Shown here one piece after another: positions 43,606 to 54,820 of a DNA stretch of 64,000 bases. Source of the stretch: Fistulifera solaris. Lineage: Eukaryota; Bacillariophyta; Bacillariophyceae; Naviculales; Stauroneidaceae. The position numbers were made by a program, and so were the translations under genes. The notes beneath the pieces were generated by a model that saw nothing but the letters and a program-made list of their open reading frames with translations, was not told where the DNA came from and made no database searches. Within the stretch, counting starts at the first letter, position 1. Each line of letters opens with the position of its first letter. Where the stretch lies: NCBI GenBank assembly GCA_030295235.1, contig AP026123.1, positions 434,001-498,000 of the forward strand, given 5' to 3'.

Positions 43606-44990
43606 TTAAACTAAAGCTATGACACGAAGGGCAGTCACAACTTTCAGCTCCTGTCTGTAATTGTCAGAAGCCCATAAAGCGCTTGCGAAGATCCAAGAAC
43701 GTAGCGAATCGACCTTAGTAAAGATGTCGGCAAAATTATTCTTCGACTCGATCTTTTTGACTAGTAGATCGCCATTCTTGACATGTTCGCGAAACCAATG
43801 GTACTTCACTCGCGTAAAACTTAGACTGCGGAGTGTCTTCAGGTGCATTCGCCAAGGTGAGCGCCATTGTTGTCTTCGAAGATAACAGAATGGGTTCGAA
43901 CCTTGACCTCGGAATTTAACTTGAAACACTCGCACAATTCTCGAGCCACGATACGCATAGGGATAACTTGGCGTGCGCACATCGATAGAGAAATGTACTC
44001 CGCCATCATAGTGGACAAGCATGTCTCGACTATGAGCTGCGATTTCCAAGTGACTGGGCAGCCGCCAAAGCAAATGACAAAACCAGCGAGACTTAACTGA
44101 TTTCGGGTCAGTAGGGCGTTCAGAACCCCATGTTCCAGCGAAATCGGAATCAACATAAGCGTCAATAGCAACATGGTTGCCAGGCTTAAGAGTCAGTCCA
44201 TTCAAGCGTAGTCTGTAAATATCGAACAATTTTCTTCACAGCAACACCATGGCTTTTCTTGGGATTCGCGCTATAACGAGCGGCTTGAGACACTGCCATA
44301 GTGATGTCGGGACGGGTATTATTCGAAATAAACAACAACATGCCGATGACCGAACGGTAATCCCAATTTTCTGTAAACGGGTCACCATCAGGATCCGAAC
44401 CCAAAGCTTCACCTGCCTTCGCCGGAACCTTTCGATCATCCTTGGAGACTCGATCCGCGAGAGAATCCCACTGTAGAACTAATCTTATCAATTAACGGCG
44501 TCTGGGTTAAAAGAAATGAGTCTCCATTGCGCTTGACCTGAATTCCTAGGTACTGAGAAATAGTTCCTTCATCCGTGACTGGGAGTCCCACTTTCTTCAA
44601 TTCAGCTAGGAGATTATCGATCTTCTTCTGGTCATCAGCAATAACGAACTTGTCATCGACATAGAGACTAACAGCGATGCCATCACCGAAGTACAAGCAC
44701 GAATCCTTCGAGCACTGCTTCAAATTCAACGTCTTGGTAAAGATTTCGTGGCAATGCTGATAATACAACCGAGGCGCATCGGCCGCTCCATAAATAGAAC
44801 GGTGCACTTTCAAGCAGTAGTCAGCGGGGATTGCACCTTCAGGGATTTTGGAAAGTAGAAAGGGGATATTCGCTGACCCGATAGGAAGTGACATGAACTT
44901 TACTTCCTTCAACTTAGCTTGGACGAATGCATTCGACACGTCAAAACAGCGCGTGACATAATCAAAGCGTAGCGGCAGCGTGAGCATCAT
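43606..44990 (-). CDS. Copia pol: reverse transcriptase and RNase H part, frame-broken
   Basis: Reverse transcriptase (copia RVT_2 type) covers ~44436-44990: FDVSNAFVQAKLKE with the first catalytic Asp, HRSIYGAADAPRLYY, and the YVDD box at ~44655-44663 (SLYVDDKFVIA). The connecting part (YRSVIGMLLFISNNTRPDITMAVSQAARY, ~44270-44400) and RNase H with DAYVDSDFAG (~44140-44165) and the later MMAEYISLSMCARQV (~43990) follow in shifted frames (at least three frames between 43606 and 44491). Function is copying element RNA into DNA. All catalytic boxes are visible, but no single continuous frame exists in this sequence. Confidence 0.88.
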
Positions 44991-45087
44991 GCGAACTGTA
45001 GACCACGTTCGACCGGGCGTAAGTATCCTAAACGTGTTTCTCTAAATCTCCACGAAGACATAGGGCGAAGCTTTGTGCCGCTTGACT

Positions 45088-47948
45088 TCACCTGTAAACT
45101 GATTGCGTTTTGCGGCGAAAAGTCCAAGTTGACGGAACAATTTGCGCGCCGATGGCATGAGCTTCGTCCTTGTGAACGATCGTGAAGGTCTTGGCGTTCC
45201 ACAATTCTTCAAACTCGGTCTGCATTCCTTTAATAAATTCATCGCGATCGACAGCCTTGAGAACATCCCAGTACGTGAGGGTGTCAGGGTCGGAATTCTT
45301 CTTTTTCTTCTTCTTGACTGGTGGAGACGAAGACGAAGAAAGAACTTCTATCGCGGAAAGATACATCTTCATAGCTTCCGACTCATGCGCAATGCGTCCA
45401 TCCATAAATAACATTTCTTGGATTGCGAGACGTGCGATGTGCTGGAGCTGCCAAAGACCCAATTCGGCAAATCCGTACTCGTCGGCGAATTTCTTGGCAG
45501 GCTTGCCAAAATTCGAACGAGACGAACGACGCAAAACCGGAGGAGTTTCCTCTTCAACAGTTTCAGTCGGTGCGGAATCGGCAGCAGGGATAGGAATAGA
45601 CGGGGAGGCGGACTCGACAGTCGGCTCTGGAGGTGCGGGCGACTTCGGGCACGGCCCAAGGGTCCGGCATATCCTCAAACGGAATATCTGCTAACTCGTC
45701 GACGAAATCGGGCGGAGGAGGAGTGCTAAACGTAGCCACGTCCACAGCATACGGAGATGAAACGTTAGGACCGGCAGCATCTTGACTTGGAGACGGTTCT
45801 GGAAACAAGTCACCCTCGGTCTCCCTGTGATGCGAAGGTGCTAGGGCTGACTCCCTCTGAGGCAAAGACGGCGGATCCGGCTCCCTCCGAAGCGGAGCAT
45901 CAAAGGCGACCTTGCGGCGAAAGGTGTCACGCGGTTTTCCGATGCGATTCGACGAAACAGGACGAGTTCCACTCATTCGACGACGTTCTTGCCACTCTTC
46001 GGTCCACTCGGGACTCAGTTCGAACTCAAGAGTGTTGTCGGCATCATCCAACGACTGCCAATCGAGGGCGAGATTCGAACATTTTGTCCCAGGGATACTG
46101 CGAAAAATCAGGGATAGCATCGGCATCACTCTCCACAGTGAAGAACCAATCGTCGAATAGACAATGGAACTGCGAAGTGATATAGCCGGAATGGGGATTC
46201 AAAACCTTGGGAACACTCGAAGTACTTTTCACTGACTCCCATGTAAACCCAGCGCCCGAGAGCGCGGTTTCCACTAGGAATTTTTCCGCCCTTCGAGATT
46301 CCAGGGTCCAATACATAGACAGGGGAGCCCCAAACGTGCAAATCGGAATATTCTTGCGGATCGAGGGATCGAATTTGTCAACAATTCAATCGAAGAACGA
46401 TTTGCAGTATCTCGGCGAGGCACTCGATTCATGAGATGGGCTGCATGAAGAACTGCCATCGGCCACAATTTGGACTCAATAATTTCCGGCCAGTGAAGGG
46501 TCGCATGAATCATCATCGTGCAGCGTCATATTCATGAGCACACCGATCGCCGCTCGGCTGGACCATTGTGATGATGCGCGCCAGGAGCTGCAATTCGTTG
46601 AACTTGACGATTTTCTGCGAGATCCTCTTGAAATCCTTGCGAAGTAAACGACTTGTGACCGTCGAAAGCGTGCTCTTTGATGCGATCGGCGCCCGTGGTC
46701 GGCCATCCAATCTTCAAAAGCATGTTTTCCCAACAGAGTCTCGTGAGTGTCGAAAGTGGTGTGGAGATGAACTCGGACACAACCAGTCGCGGCATCTACC
46801 CAAATAGAACCACCGATATATTTGTTTCCTCCGACGCCAGTGCCAGACTCGGACCGTCCTTCCTTGTCACAATAAAAATGATCGACGAAAACTCGGTCGC
46901 CCGGCATAAGCTGCTCTCGCTTTGTAGCCATAACTTTATCAGGATCAACAACTACTTTCTTGCCTTCCTTAGATGTTTGACGCTGCTTGCCGTGAGTTAC
47001 AGGCGAGGCATCCACACTTAGGGGCTTCGGAGGCTTTCTTGTCGGCCGTCTTGTTTCGACTTGCTTTTTGAAATAATTCGATTCGCTGAGGGAGGCGCTT
47101 GACGACATCCAAATGAACATGACCCAGGATTTGATGCCATTGCAAAAGCGTCTTTTGAGGCTCCGATAGATTCAGATTTCGCTGATCTACGGCCGTCAAA
47201 TTAGCTTCGAACGGTTCGTCATCGTCATCCTTGCAGCGCTTGTTTCGAAAATGTGTCCGGAACCATATCAACTTCGAAATCGATGGGATAAACGACTCCG
47301 ATGAACAGGTTGGACCGCACGTCGAGGGGAACTTCGATGGGAGGCTGATACGGTGCAGATGCTTCAGAAGGAGCCGGTCCGATGTCGACTTCGACCGTCG
47401 GACGCTCACCTCTGTCGCATTACACATCTTCGAACCACGGGCGTACCTGCATGCACATTCTCAGCATCTCGGAGTAGGGTTTGAGTGCTGATCAAATTGC
47501 GGCTGCAAGTCGGGGGCGTAGTAGGCATGCCCGCGATAAATCGACCATTTTCCGTTCGTTCCGAGCTTTGCACGTGAAGAGACCTTCGCCTTCGACTCGA
47601 ACCGACCCTGTGATACCATGGAGCAGGGGTCCAAAGATAGTCTCAGGTGGTGAATCAAAGAGGCGAGGATCATTCAACAAGTGACCAGAAGCACCGCTAT
47701 CGTAGACCACTTCGGCGCCAGGCTCTTCCCTGATTTGTGAGGAAGTTAAACTCCTCCCTCGACCGGGAGAAAGCGTGCGAAAAGTTGCGAGGGCCAAAAA
47801 GACGTTCCACTTCCTGAGCCATACTCTGCTCAACAAGTCTTGCCCCTATCTGATCCGTGTCCTCGAGTTCCGTATGTAGGAAAGCGGTACTGAAGTCCAC
47901 GTCATGCGAAAAGTCGAAGTCAATCCCGCGCACAGTCATGAGTGGCAA
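45088..47948 (-). CDS. Copia pol: protease, integrase and linker, frame-broken
   Basis: Aspartic protease: VVYDSGASGHLLND with the DSGA box at ~47690-47701. Integrase zinc domain at ~47000-47165: LLQWHQILGHVHLDVVKRL and CGCLACN (H-x4-H and C-x2-C). Integrase core: GDRVFVDHFYCD, GGSIWVDAATGCVRVHLHTT (~46780-46900) and NGPAERR near 46560 for the final acidic residue; AHLMNRVPRRDTANRSS closes the domain (~46430). A long Pro/Ser/Glu-rich linker (45563-46129) precedes the start of the RT region (RSSRSNFGKPAKKFADEYGF, WDVLKAVDRDEFIKGMQTEFEELWNAKTFTIV). Frames change several times. It inserts the DNA copy into the host genome. Confidence 0.85.
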
Positions 47949-48057
47949 AGAATCCGGCGGACTTGGAACGAAATGAACAGAATTAAGCCCAACTAGACGC
48001 AGTCGGTCGGTGATAGTTCGAATCCACTGACTGCCAATGCGTGCGGTAGGAGGGGGC

Positions 48058-48694
48058 CTAAATTGCGGCCGCGGAATGCTCGAGTTCCCAACCCAATAGC
48101 GACAGCTTCTCTCCCTCTGAACGAGGCATGAAGGGGTCGGTATAGGGAAAATAGTGCGCAGCGATTATCTTGAAAATATCGCGGCGTCGCCCAAACTGCT
48201 TGCGAAGGTCGGTATACAGGGATTCTTCAAGGCGTTTCTTGTAATCTCCAATGTCAGGAAAGAAACGTTGGTTCCGCAAGCGAATAGGAAAAGAGCGATG
48301 GACAGCGCGATAGTAGGAGCGACCCGGACGTGGGGGCGACGAGCGAGAATTCTTCGGAAATTCCACTGGGAGTCCCGAGGAGATTTCTTGCGCGACGCTT
48401 TGCGTGTCCGGTGAACAACGGAAATCGCAACACAGAAAACACTTGAACTACCGACAGAAAAGCCGATAAGTCAACAAACAGAAAGCGAAGTCCGAGGAAG
48501 AAAGGAAAGACTCTGAAAATGCTTGCAGAAAATCCGCCAATCGTGACCCACTTCGCGATAGAGGAAAGTACGGTGACGTAATTTCCCATCGCAATGCGGC
48601 CGAAAAGCATCGTTAGCAACAAACAAGTCCAAAACACAAACCAAACCTTTTCGTCCCCGACGTGAGAATCGGAGTCCCTCCGACCCTCAAGTCA
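48058..48694 (-). other. Hydrophobic segment between gag and protease
   Basis: Downstream of an in-frame TGA (48692-48694) that ends gag, the same frame stays open and encodes a markedly hydrophobic stretch of about 75 residues (48420-48640) with two or three possible membrane helices (VFWTCLLLTMLFGRIAMG, VTIGGFSASIFRVFPFFLG, LRFLFVDLSAFLSVVQVFSVL), then an Arg-rich part (48058-48366) in another frame. I recognise no standard copia domain here. It could be a spacer, an acquired segment, or a product of wrong-frame reading caused by indels. Confidence 0.45.
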
Positions 48695-50514
48695 GAGGTT
48701 GATCCCCTCATCCGAAACGACTTCACAGAAATTGAAGCTCGGAGGAACCTTTCCGGAACCGAGAAAATCCTTCTTCATCTCGATCAACTGCTCGGTCGTC
48801 ACCCTGACATTCTTTCCGTGATCCTTCGGAAGATGAGTCGAAACCCAACGATTACACTCGCGGGCACCACCAATACAAGCGGTTATCGACGACTTTCATC
48901 TGCTTTTCGCCGTCCTTGGGGGCCGGGTGATCGATTCCATTTTTCTTGCGATTGTTCCGGTTTTTCTTGGGATTTTTAGAATTACCGGAATTCGAGTTCT
49001 TGCACTTGGGACAATCCGCTTTCTTCACTCCTGGGGTGTTGCACCCCCAACACTTGAGATTCGGATTCGTCCCGCCCTTGGCTTCGTTCAAATAGAACTG
49101 GGGCGACGCTTTCTTGTCCTTGCTCGCGACCCATTTCCAGTGTCCGCCATCGCGCAAACTGTCATACAACTGCATGGCCTTGTCCAACACATTCTCCCAA
49201 TGCAGGTGTTTGTCGCGCAAAAGAGCCATCAACTGTCCATTGGAGTGATCGCCCAAAGTGCGGATAGCCTGGACAATCGGATCGTAGAACGAACGACGAA
49301 TTTCTTCAGAAAATCCGACAGCGCCAATTTCGAAGAACGCATCAATCAACCAGAGCATGAGTGTCTTATCCAACTCATTACCGGCGTTCGAGCAAGCGAA
49401 GTTCCTTGCGAATGGCGGTGCAGAATTGTTTCACATCATGTCCGGTGAAGTCCTTGATTTTGCGTTTCATCAACTGCGCTTTGTCTTCTTCGAGGCCACG
49501 GATCGACGTGGGATGGATTTCGTTGCAAATCATCATAAGAATGATAACGGCAGGCAAATCCTCGTAGTCCATGTACGGCGAGATCGTCGAGCGAAGGTCT
49601 TCGTCCATATGGTTGCTAAACAAGGTCATCCATGCGGAGTTGTTCTCTTTGTCGTAAGAATCCCACTCCCAGAGCATCATGAGTAGTTCCACCTTTCCCT
49701 TTTCCGTCAACCAGTTGAAAAGAGTATGGAAGTCCGGGACATAGAGCATCTTCTTCGGATCGTTCGGATCGGGCCAATAAAGCACAGTGTCCATACCGTG
49801 AATCTTGCCATGCGCACTCAAACGAGAGAGAAGATCATACAAGTCACACTTAAGCGTAAACTTGAAGTCTTCGATCTTGCAGCGTTTGGTGTATCCGCGC
49901 TCTTCGGCAGAAGTTCCAGGGACATAACGTTTGCAATCGGGCGTATCCAGAGACTTTCCAGCGAGGCCACTCCAATCATGCTTCGGAGCACCACCCATAA
50001 CGACCGTAGTTGCATTCTTCAGAATTCCCATCTTCGAGCTTCAAGACTGGGAACATTGGAATAGACACTACCACTTGGAGTGAAAGGCGTTTCTGGGTGA
50101 GAAGGTGTGGTCACCGGAGGCATAAGTCCAGCCTCAGAAAAGCGAACGCCAGCTGCACCTCGAGCGGTCGTCACCATGGGTTTTTCAGTAGCGCTTGTAG
50201 TCGTAACAGGGCTTAACGACAGGTGCATCATCGCGTCCAGTAGCGGCAACTTGAGCGTCGTACATCGCTTGCAAGTTGGCAATGGTCGCTTTGAGTTCAT
50301 CCAACGGCATCGGAGCTGCAATGTCCGTAAGGACATCGGCCGACGGTTTCAGAACGAGAGTAGGGACAGCGTCTCCGGAAGGTTCTCCAGAAACATCGGT
50401 ATCCTCGGCATCAAACATCTCTTCTTCATCGAGATCGGGGTCAGGGTTGATCACCAAATCCTCTCCGTCGCGAGCGGGAGGATTCTCTTGGTCTCCAGGG
50501 TTCATCGGGTTCAT
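48692..50514 (-). CDS. Copia gag, frame-broken, with CxxC zinc-knuckle-like motif
   Basis: Begins at ATG 50514 (MNPMNPGDQENPP) after an acidic N-terminal region. The central part (49378-50031) contains KHDWSGLAGKSLDTPDCKRYV, FHTLFNWLTEKGKVELLMMLWEWDSYD and DLPAVIILMMICNEIHPTSIRGLE, the helical capsid region. The C-terminal part (48852-49373) continues with AVGFSEEIRRSFYDP and a CWGCNTPGVKKADCPKC motif (two CxxC pairs) followed by an Asn/Lys-rich basic stretch that can bind RNA. At least four frame changes occur. Gag forms the particle that packages element RNA. Confidence 0.8.
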
Positions 50515-50549
50515 CGTGCACAGGGGTTGCGTAGCGGAAGTAACAGAGC

Positions 50550-50568
50550 CACCGAGGCAGTGCTACCA
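50550..50568 (-). other. Primer-binding site region
   Basis: Right after the 5' LTR the minus strand reads TGGTAGCACTGCCTCGG (the first T is the LTR end). The first eight bases, TGGTAGCA, match the complement of an initiator-methionine tRNA 3' end as used by many copia elements; beyond that the match is weak. Confidence 0.55.
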
Positions 50569-50972
50569 GTCAGGAATATAATGTAGCTTAAACTATAGGG
50601 ATGGTTGCAACAAGCTTGGGGCCAATTCCAAACTCTTACAACAGGATATCTAACAAGTCTAGGCAAACAAATTAGATTATGATGTTACTCGCTACGCTGG
50701 GATAAATCTTGAGAGGAAGCGAATTTGCGATCTTGTTGATGAAGTGAAATAACTGTGCCCACAATAGTAGAACGTATGGATGGAATAGTAGATGAGAAGG
50801 AAATGGGCCCGATGACCTCCAAGACTTAGGCGAGGGTCGTTGGAAGCGTCCCATAAGATTCTTAACACTGAAACTTGAGGTGCTTGGGATAATTAGATGA
50901 AAACATAGAAAAGGTAGATCAGGAGCAACCGTGCCAGCGTCAATACCGATCAGACGCGACGGATTACTGACT
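50568..50972 (-). repeat. 5' LTR of the copia element
   Basis: 405 bp; direct copy of 43174-43574 with only three small length differences and no base substitution that I can see. It should hold the element promoter and polyadenylation signals. Its right end abuts the target duplicate AGGTC (50973-50977). Confidence 0.93.
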
Positions 50973-51525
50973 AGGTCTCGCGTATTATTCTTGTCCTTCG
51001 TCAAGACCTTCTTTGATCTTATTACACGGCTCAGCGTTCACCAAGGAAGACTGGAAGACTTCAGAGATTTTGCAGAATTTTTGTCGGCGTTGGTCCGTCG
51101 TAGCGCTCGATTTGAATGTTAAAACAAGCTACGAGCAACTTTTGGAAGTGATAAGGGACTTAAATGATGCCGGTCAAGTTACTTTGCCCATTAAAGGACT
51201 GGTGACTCCGTCGGCTTCCGGTTATGCTGTGATGAGCAGCTTGCAGGAAAATCTGGCAGCCTTGACGTCTCTCATTCAGTCATGGGTCCCCGTTGCTTGC
51301 AATGCTCTGCTGTCGGTTGATGCAGCCACATTAATACAGCTCAATGGATGGCCGATACTTGCAATCTACGGCGATCGCGACCCGTCTGGGAAGCGTAGCT
51401 CGGATCTACTAAAGCAACATTCGGGGGCGACTGTACAAGAGCTGTCCGGTCGACACCCATGCTATTTAGATTCCCCTGTGGAGTTTGTTGACACCATCAA
51501 CGATTATTTGAACGGCATCGAATAG
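50973..51525 (+). pseudogene. 3' part of ABHD14-like alpha/beta hydrolase
   Basis: The hydrolase domain from the oxyanion region on: LILLHGSAFTKEDWKTSEIL, WSVVALDLN, the nucleophile elbow TPSASGYAVMS, the Asp in YGDRDPSGKRS, and the His in SGRHPCYLDSPVEF, which closely resembles the ABHD14 C terminus (GHPCYLDKPE). The catalytic triad is complete. The frame from the left half (43169 codon AGG) enters at 50973 but shifts by one before 51013, so either an additional single-base error (CCTTCG at ~50996-51001) or an intron lies there. The gene is interrupted by the 7.8-kb element; this allele cannot give a normal product unless the element is spliced out. Confidence 0.75.
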
Positions 51526-51703
51526 CGATAGCATAAGCTTTTGCATATTTTCTTTGAAATCTTTAAATTGGATGAGGTGAGAGATTTTACTAATTAATTC
51601 GTTTTGTTTAAGCTTCAAAAGTAGCAGTGTTTCTTGATTGAGTAACAACAAAGTATTCTTGGTGCACGTGGATTCGTTGAGTCTCCGATTACCGACTTTT
51701 CGT

Positions 51704-52537
51704 TTACAAAAGTCCCACGCCCTTCAATTCCTGCTGAGCAATCACTAAAATTTGGCCAAGCCAAGCCACTTGTAGGACCGAAAGGCTGCTCAACGACACT
51801 AAGAAGAATTTCAACCATCCACGCCGTGTCTTGGTACGAACATCATCGCCTTTCAACGCAAGCAGTACATCGCGACTAAAATGATAAGAAAAGATGGGCC
51901 ACAAAATGCATCGGCAAACAATGAATGCCACGACGAAGAACAGCCCAACGACCACTTTGGTCATGGGAAAGGCGTCGCCCAATCCAACAACACCGTGTTC
52001 GTCATCAAAATTGGCCAAGACACAAAGAATAGCCGTCGAGACTTCCGAGATACCGAAAAAGAAAATCGCGTAAAAGAGTCCGACACCGCTCGACATGCTG
52101 CCGTAGGCAGTAAAGATGCTAAAGACGTGATGAAAGATGAATTCAGGGCCGTCATTCCAGGCGATCGTATCGACGAGATTCTTCAATTGATAGCCCAGGA
52201 AGATGAGAGCAACACGGAAGGCTCCTGGATGGTACGTGTACAATCTCTGTTCGTGTCCGGCGGCCGGCATGGCGTTCTTGTGACCGCGCAAAGCCGCCAT
52301 GAGCGGCTCAAAAACCTCACGGGCTTGCCAGCCCGTCGCAGCACAAAGCAGGCACGAGAGAGTGTCGACACCCAAATGACGGGCTAAGATCTGACGATTA
52401 ACTTCATTCTCAAACAATTCATGAGCATCCCGATAAATCGCAAAGATGTAACGGCAGGTGTGTTCAACGGAGGTCAAAAGAGAATCAACAAAGCTATGGT
52501 GAGGACACACGAACTGAGATTCGGCTTCTCGTTGCAC
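51704..52537 (-). CDS. TLC-domain (TRAM/LAG1/CLN8) multi-span membrane protein
   Basis: 277 residues. Several helices: FRVALIFLGYQLKNLVDTI, HHVFSIFTAYGSMSSG, GLFYAIFFFGISEVSTAILCVLANF, VVVGLFFVVAFIVCRCILWPIF, FFLVSLSSLSVLQVAWLGQILVIA. The combination 'WNDGPEFIFHHVFSI..Y...FF.SE.ST..L' is the TLC signature, shared by ceramide synthases and TLCD lipid-regulating proteins; the paired His is present. It acts in the ER or another membrane on lipids; the exact reaction is not readable. The start is uncertain: the frame opens after a TGA at 52538 with GTG 52537, while the nearest ATG (52541) is in another frame and joins if one base in GCAACG is removed. Confidence 0.75.
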   Translation of the reverse strand: MQREAESQFVCPHHSFVDSLLTSVEHTCRYIFAIYRDAHELFENEVNRQILARHLGVDTLSCLLCAATGWQAREVFEPLMAALRGHKNAMPAAGHEQRLYTYHPGAFRVALIFLGYQLKNLVDTIAWNDGPEFIFHHVFSIFTAYGSMSSGVGLFYAIFFFGISEVSTAILCVLANFDDEHGVVGLGDAFPMTKVVVGLFFVVAFIVCRCILWPIFSYHFSRDVLLALKGDDVRTKTRRGWLKFFLVSLSSLSVLQVAWLGQILVIAQQELKGVGLL

Positions 52538-52894
52538 TCATGGAATGAATCTAGAGACCAAAGCACACGAAGAGACCGTTGCTGAAGTTGTTGTTGTGTT
52601 GGTCGGCACATCTTTTCCTTTGTGCAAATCAAAGGTCGCACGTTTTTCGTTGCAACGAAAAAATGCGACGTAAAAAACTCGGAAGGTCGCGCCTCGACTG
52701 CGCCGATTGTTTGGCTGGCGTCCGAGTCCGAGCAGTCCTACGTTCCAAACAGTCACTGTGACGACGATTGTACAAGGTTCGTGTCCCAACGATGACACAC
52801 GAAAACGTCATCATGTCGTCTACTATTCTGGCTATACTCAATACTGCTGCGACATTTCAATAATATGGTTCTACAAAAGCAAACGTTGCTATAG
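52538..52894. other. Upstream region of TLC gene, 3' side of CTNNBL1
   Basis: 357 bp between two minus-strand genes. An open frame of 86 codons runs into the TLC frame's upstream stop but looks non-coding. Nothing else seen. Confidence 0.35.
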
Positions 52895-54820
52895 CTATAA
52901 ATGCTCCAAGTAGCTCTCAAGGCGATCCGTTTGCTCCGACTTCTCCAAGACCGAAATAAACTCTTCAAGAGCATCTCGAATGAGGCCGATTCCTAAATCC
53001 TTTGCTTGAAGTTGCGATAAGATACGTCCGTGACATCGCTTGCTTCCAGTACAGCAAAATGCTGCTATGGCCGACAGCCGGTGCCACAGATCACCGCCGC
53101 CTTTCAGCTTGGTCTCTAATGCCCCCAGTTGCACCACAGCCTCGTCATCCAGCGATTCCTCATCATCCGAGCGAAAGAATTTATACTCCGCCATACGTGC
53201 TTTCTGGTCATACAGAATAATTTTTTCGACCAGTCGATCGCAACGCTCAGTCTCCACGAACTTGGCCAATAATCGTTGCTTACTATCATGCGGCGAACTA
53301 TCGTCCAAGTGGCGCGTAAGAGAATATAGGATACGGATCACCCACTCTCCTATTGTGCTATTCCAATCTCGTTTGGCCTTTTTTGTAGTCGCGGCGACGG
53401 GAGCCATCTGTGGCAGGTTGTGTCCCATAAATATGGGAAACAAATACTTCAGTCCTCCAGATTCTACAATTTGTTCGCATAACAACTTGTGTACCGTCTT
53501 TGAACCATTGAAATCAAGAAGCTTCAAAGCTGCTCCGCCGGCGTGTACTCGTTCTTTCAAGCAGCGGACAACCAACTCAACTCCTTGTCTTTCCAAAAAT
53601 GCTTGTGCATTGTGCTCACTATTGGCGAGAGCCAACGAGAGAACGAGGCAAGCATTCTCAAGAGATTCTACTTCTTGGTCAGTTTCCGGTTGCTTTTTTG
53701 CGAAAAAGTGCAATCATCTGTAAAAGCGCTTCGATTCCATCAATTTCAGCAGTCGGCGTCGGACCTTGTTTGATGTCACTGCTTTCCTCGATAATTGTAG
53801 AAGAGTACGGTCTTATCCTACTCCAATCGGGGAAGACGGAATACACATCTTCTCGGGTAGAAAGAAGAGCGAGGAGCTCCAGTGCTCTATCCTTCATCAA
53901 GGTGCTGTCATTTATTTGTTGAAATAGCCATGATACGAGAAGAGTCTCCTTACATATTGTTGCTGCCACTGACAGTCCCGACGCAAGTAAATAAGTACCC
54001 TCTTGTGCAGATTGTTGCATCAAAAGATCCATTTCCATTAAATTTTCTAGCAAAGCCAGAACGTCTTCTACTCCTCTTCCTACTTGATCGTCCTCGCCAT
54101 TAGTGCTCTCCAGACGAGAAAGGTTACCGACGAGATACTCCGCACCATCTTTTATTACAAAGCTAGCCACAGTTACGACTTGGGGCACAAAGTATCTTCG
54201 TCCTCGTCGACGAGCAGTGACGAGTCCAGCCACTCCAACAAGACAGACACAACTGTGGTCACTACGTCGGAGTTCTCGTGCAGCAAGAGTTGCAGTAGCG
54301 TCGAAACCACATCGTGCTCTATCAGCGATGCGTACAGCTTTGCTGGTTCTGCCGCAAAAGATTTCAGCATGGCAATATTTTCGTAAAGCGCTATTTCGCT
54401 TTCCATGTATTGTGAGGGATCATCGCTGAATTTGGCTCGTTGTATCTCGTTCGTTTGAATCGCCTTTTGGAGTGCCGCTGCAGCTACTTTCACTCCTTTG
54501 GGTGAAAGATCCACTACTTTGGTATTGCTCGCCATTCCTTCCGCTTGTTCGAGCAATTCCGCTGCCGATACAATCACACGTGTCTCATTTTGATCTTCAG
54601 CGATTCTGACATCTTTGCGAGGCTTCTTCTTCGGCTGATCTTTATCTATCGTCTCCAGATAGTAGCCAGTGCCTTGTGAACCAGTACCAAAGTAGTATCC
54701 AGACTTACTTCCTGCGAATTCAGGAGAGGGAATAAAATCAGAGCCACCGATCACAATCCGATCCAAAGCATCGTCGACTGATGACGACAAAGGTCGCTTG
54801 GCACCCGCTTCGCTGCTCAT
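52895..54820 (-). CDS. CTNNBL1: Beta-catenin-like protein 1 (CTNNBL1), splicing factor
   Basis: About 641 residues, similar to the family (~560) plus an N-terminal extension. An acidic/Gly-rich N terminus with a Lys-rich patch (QPKKKPRKD, possible nuclear signal) precedes an all-helical armadillo-like fold. Family landmarks: DPSQYMESEIALYENI, LYASLIEHDVVSTLLQLLLHENSDV, GVEDVLALLENLMEMD, ETDQEVESLENACLVLSLAL, KLLDFNGSK and the C-terminal RCHGRILSQLQAKDLGIGLIRD. CTNNBL1 binds Prp19/CDC5L-complex components in the nucleus. Frame breaks: GGGG at 54182-54185 (one base short) and T6 at 53694-53699 (one too many); both halves then read the family sequence without loss. Confidence 0.9.

Larger units (their letters stand above)
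43174..50972 (-). mobile_element. Ty1/copia LTR retrotransposon (diatom CoDi-like), 7.8 kb
   Basis: Full-length element on the minus strand, flanked by a 5-bp target duplication AGGTC (43169-43173 and 50973-50977). LTRs are 43174-43574 and 50568-50972. The domain order gag - protease - integrase - reverse transcriptase - RNase H defines the Ty1/copia superfamily (Pseudoviridae-type). A primer-binding site follows the 5' LTR and a polypurine tract precedes the 3' LTR. The open frames are interrupted many times, but the LTRs differ only by indels, so insertion was recent and part of the breakage may be assembly error. It split an ABHD14-like hydrolase gene. Assignment to CoDi groups is inference from host type and needs a phylogeny of the reverse transcriptase. 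Confidence 0.95.

Noticed and set aside
45182-45694. Plus-strand 170-codon frame within the retrotransposon
   Set aside because: Antisense to the pol linker; poly-Phe from the antisense of a Lys run.
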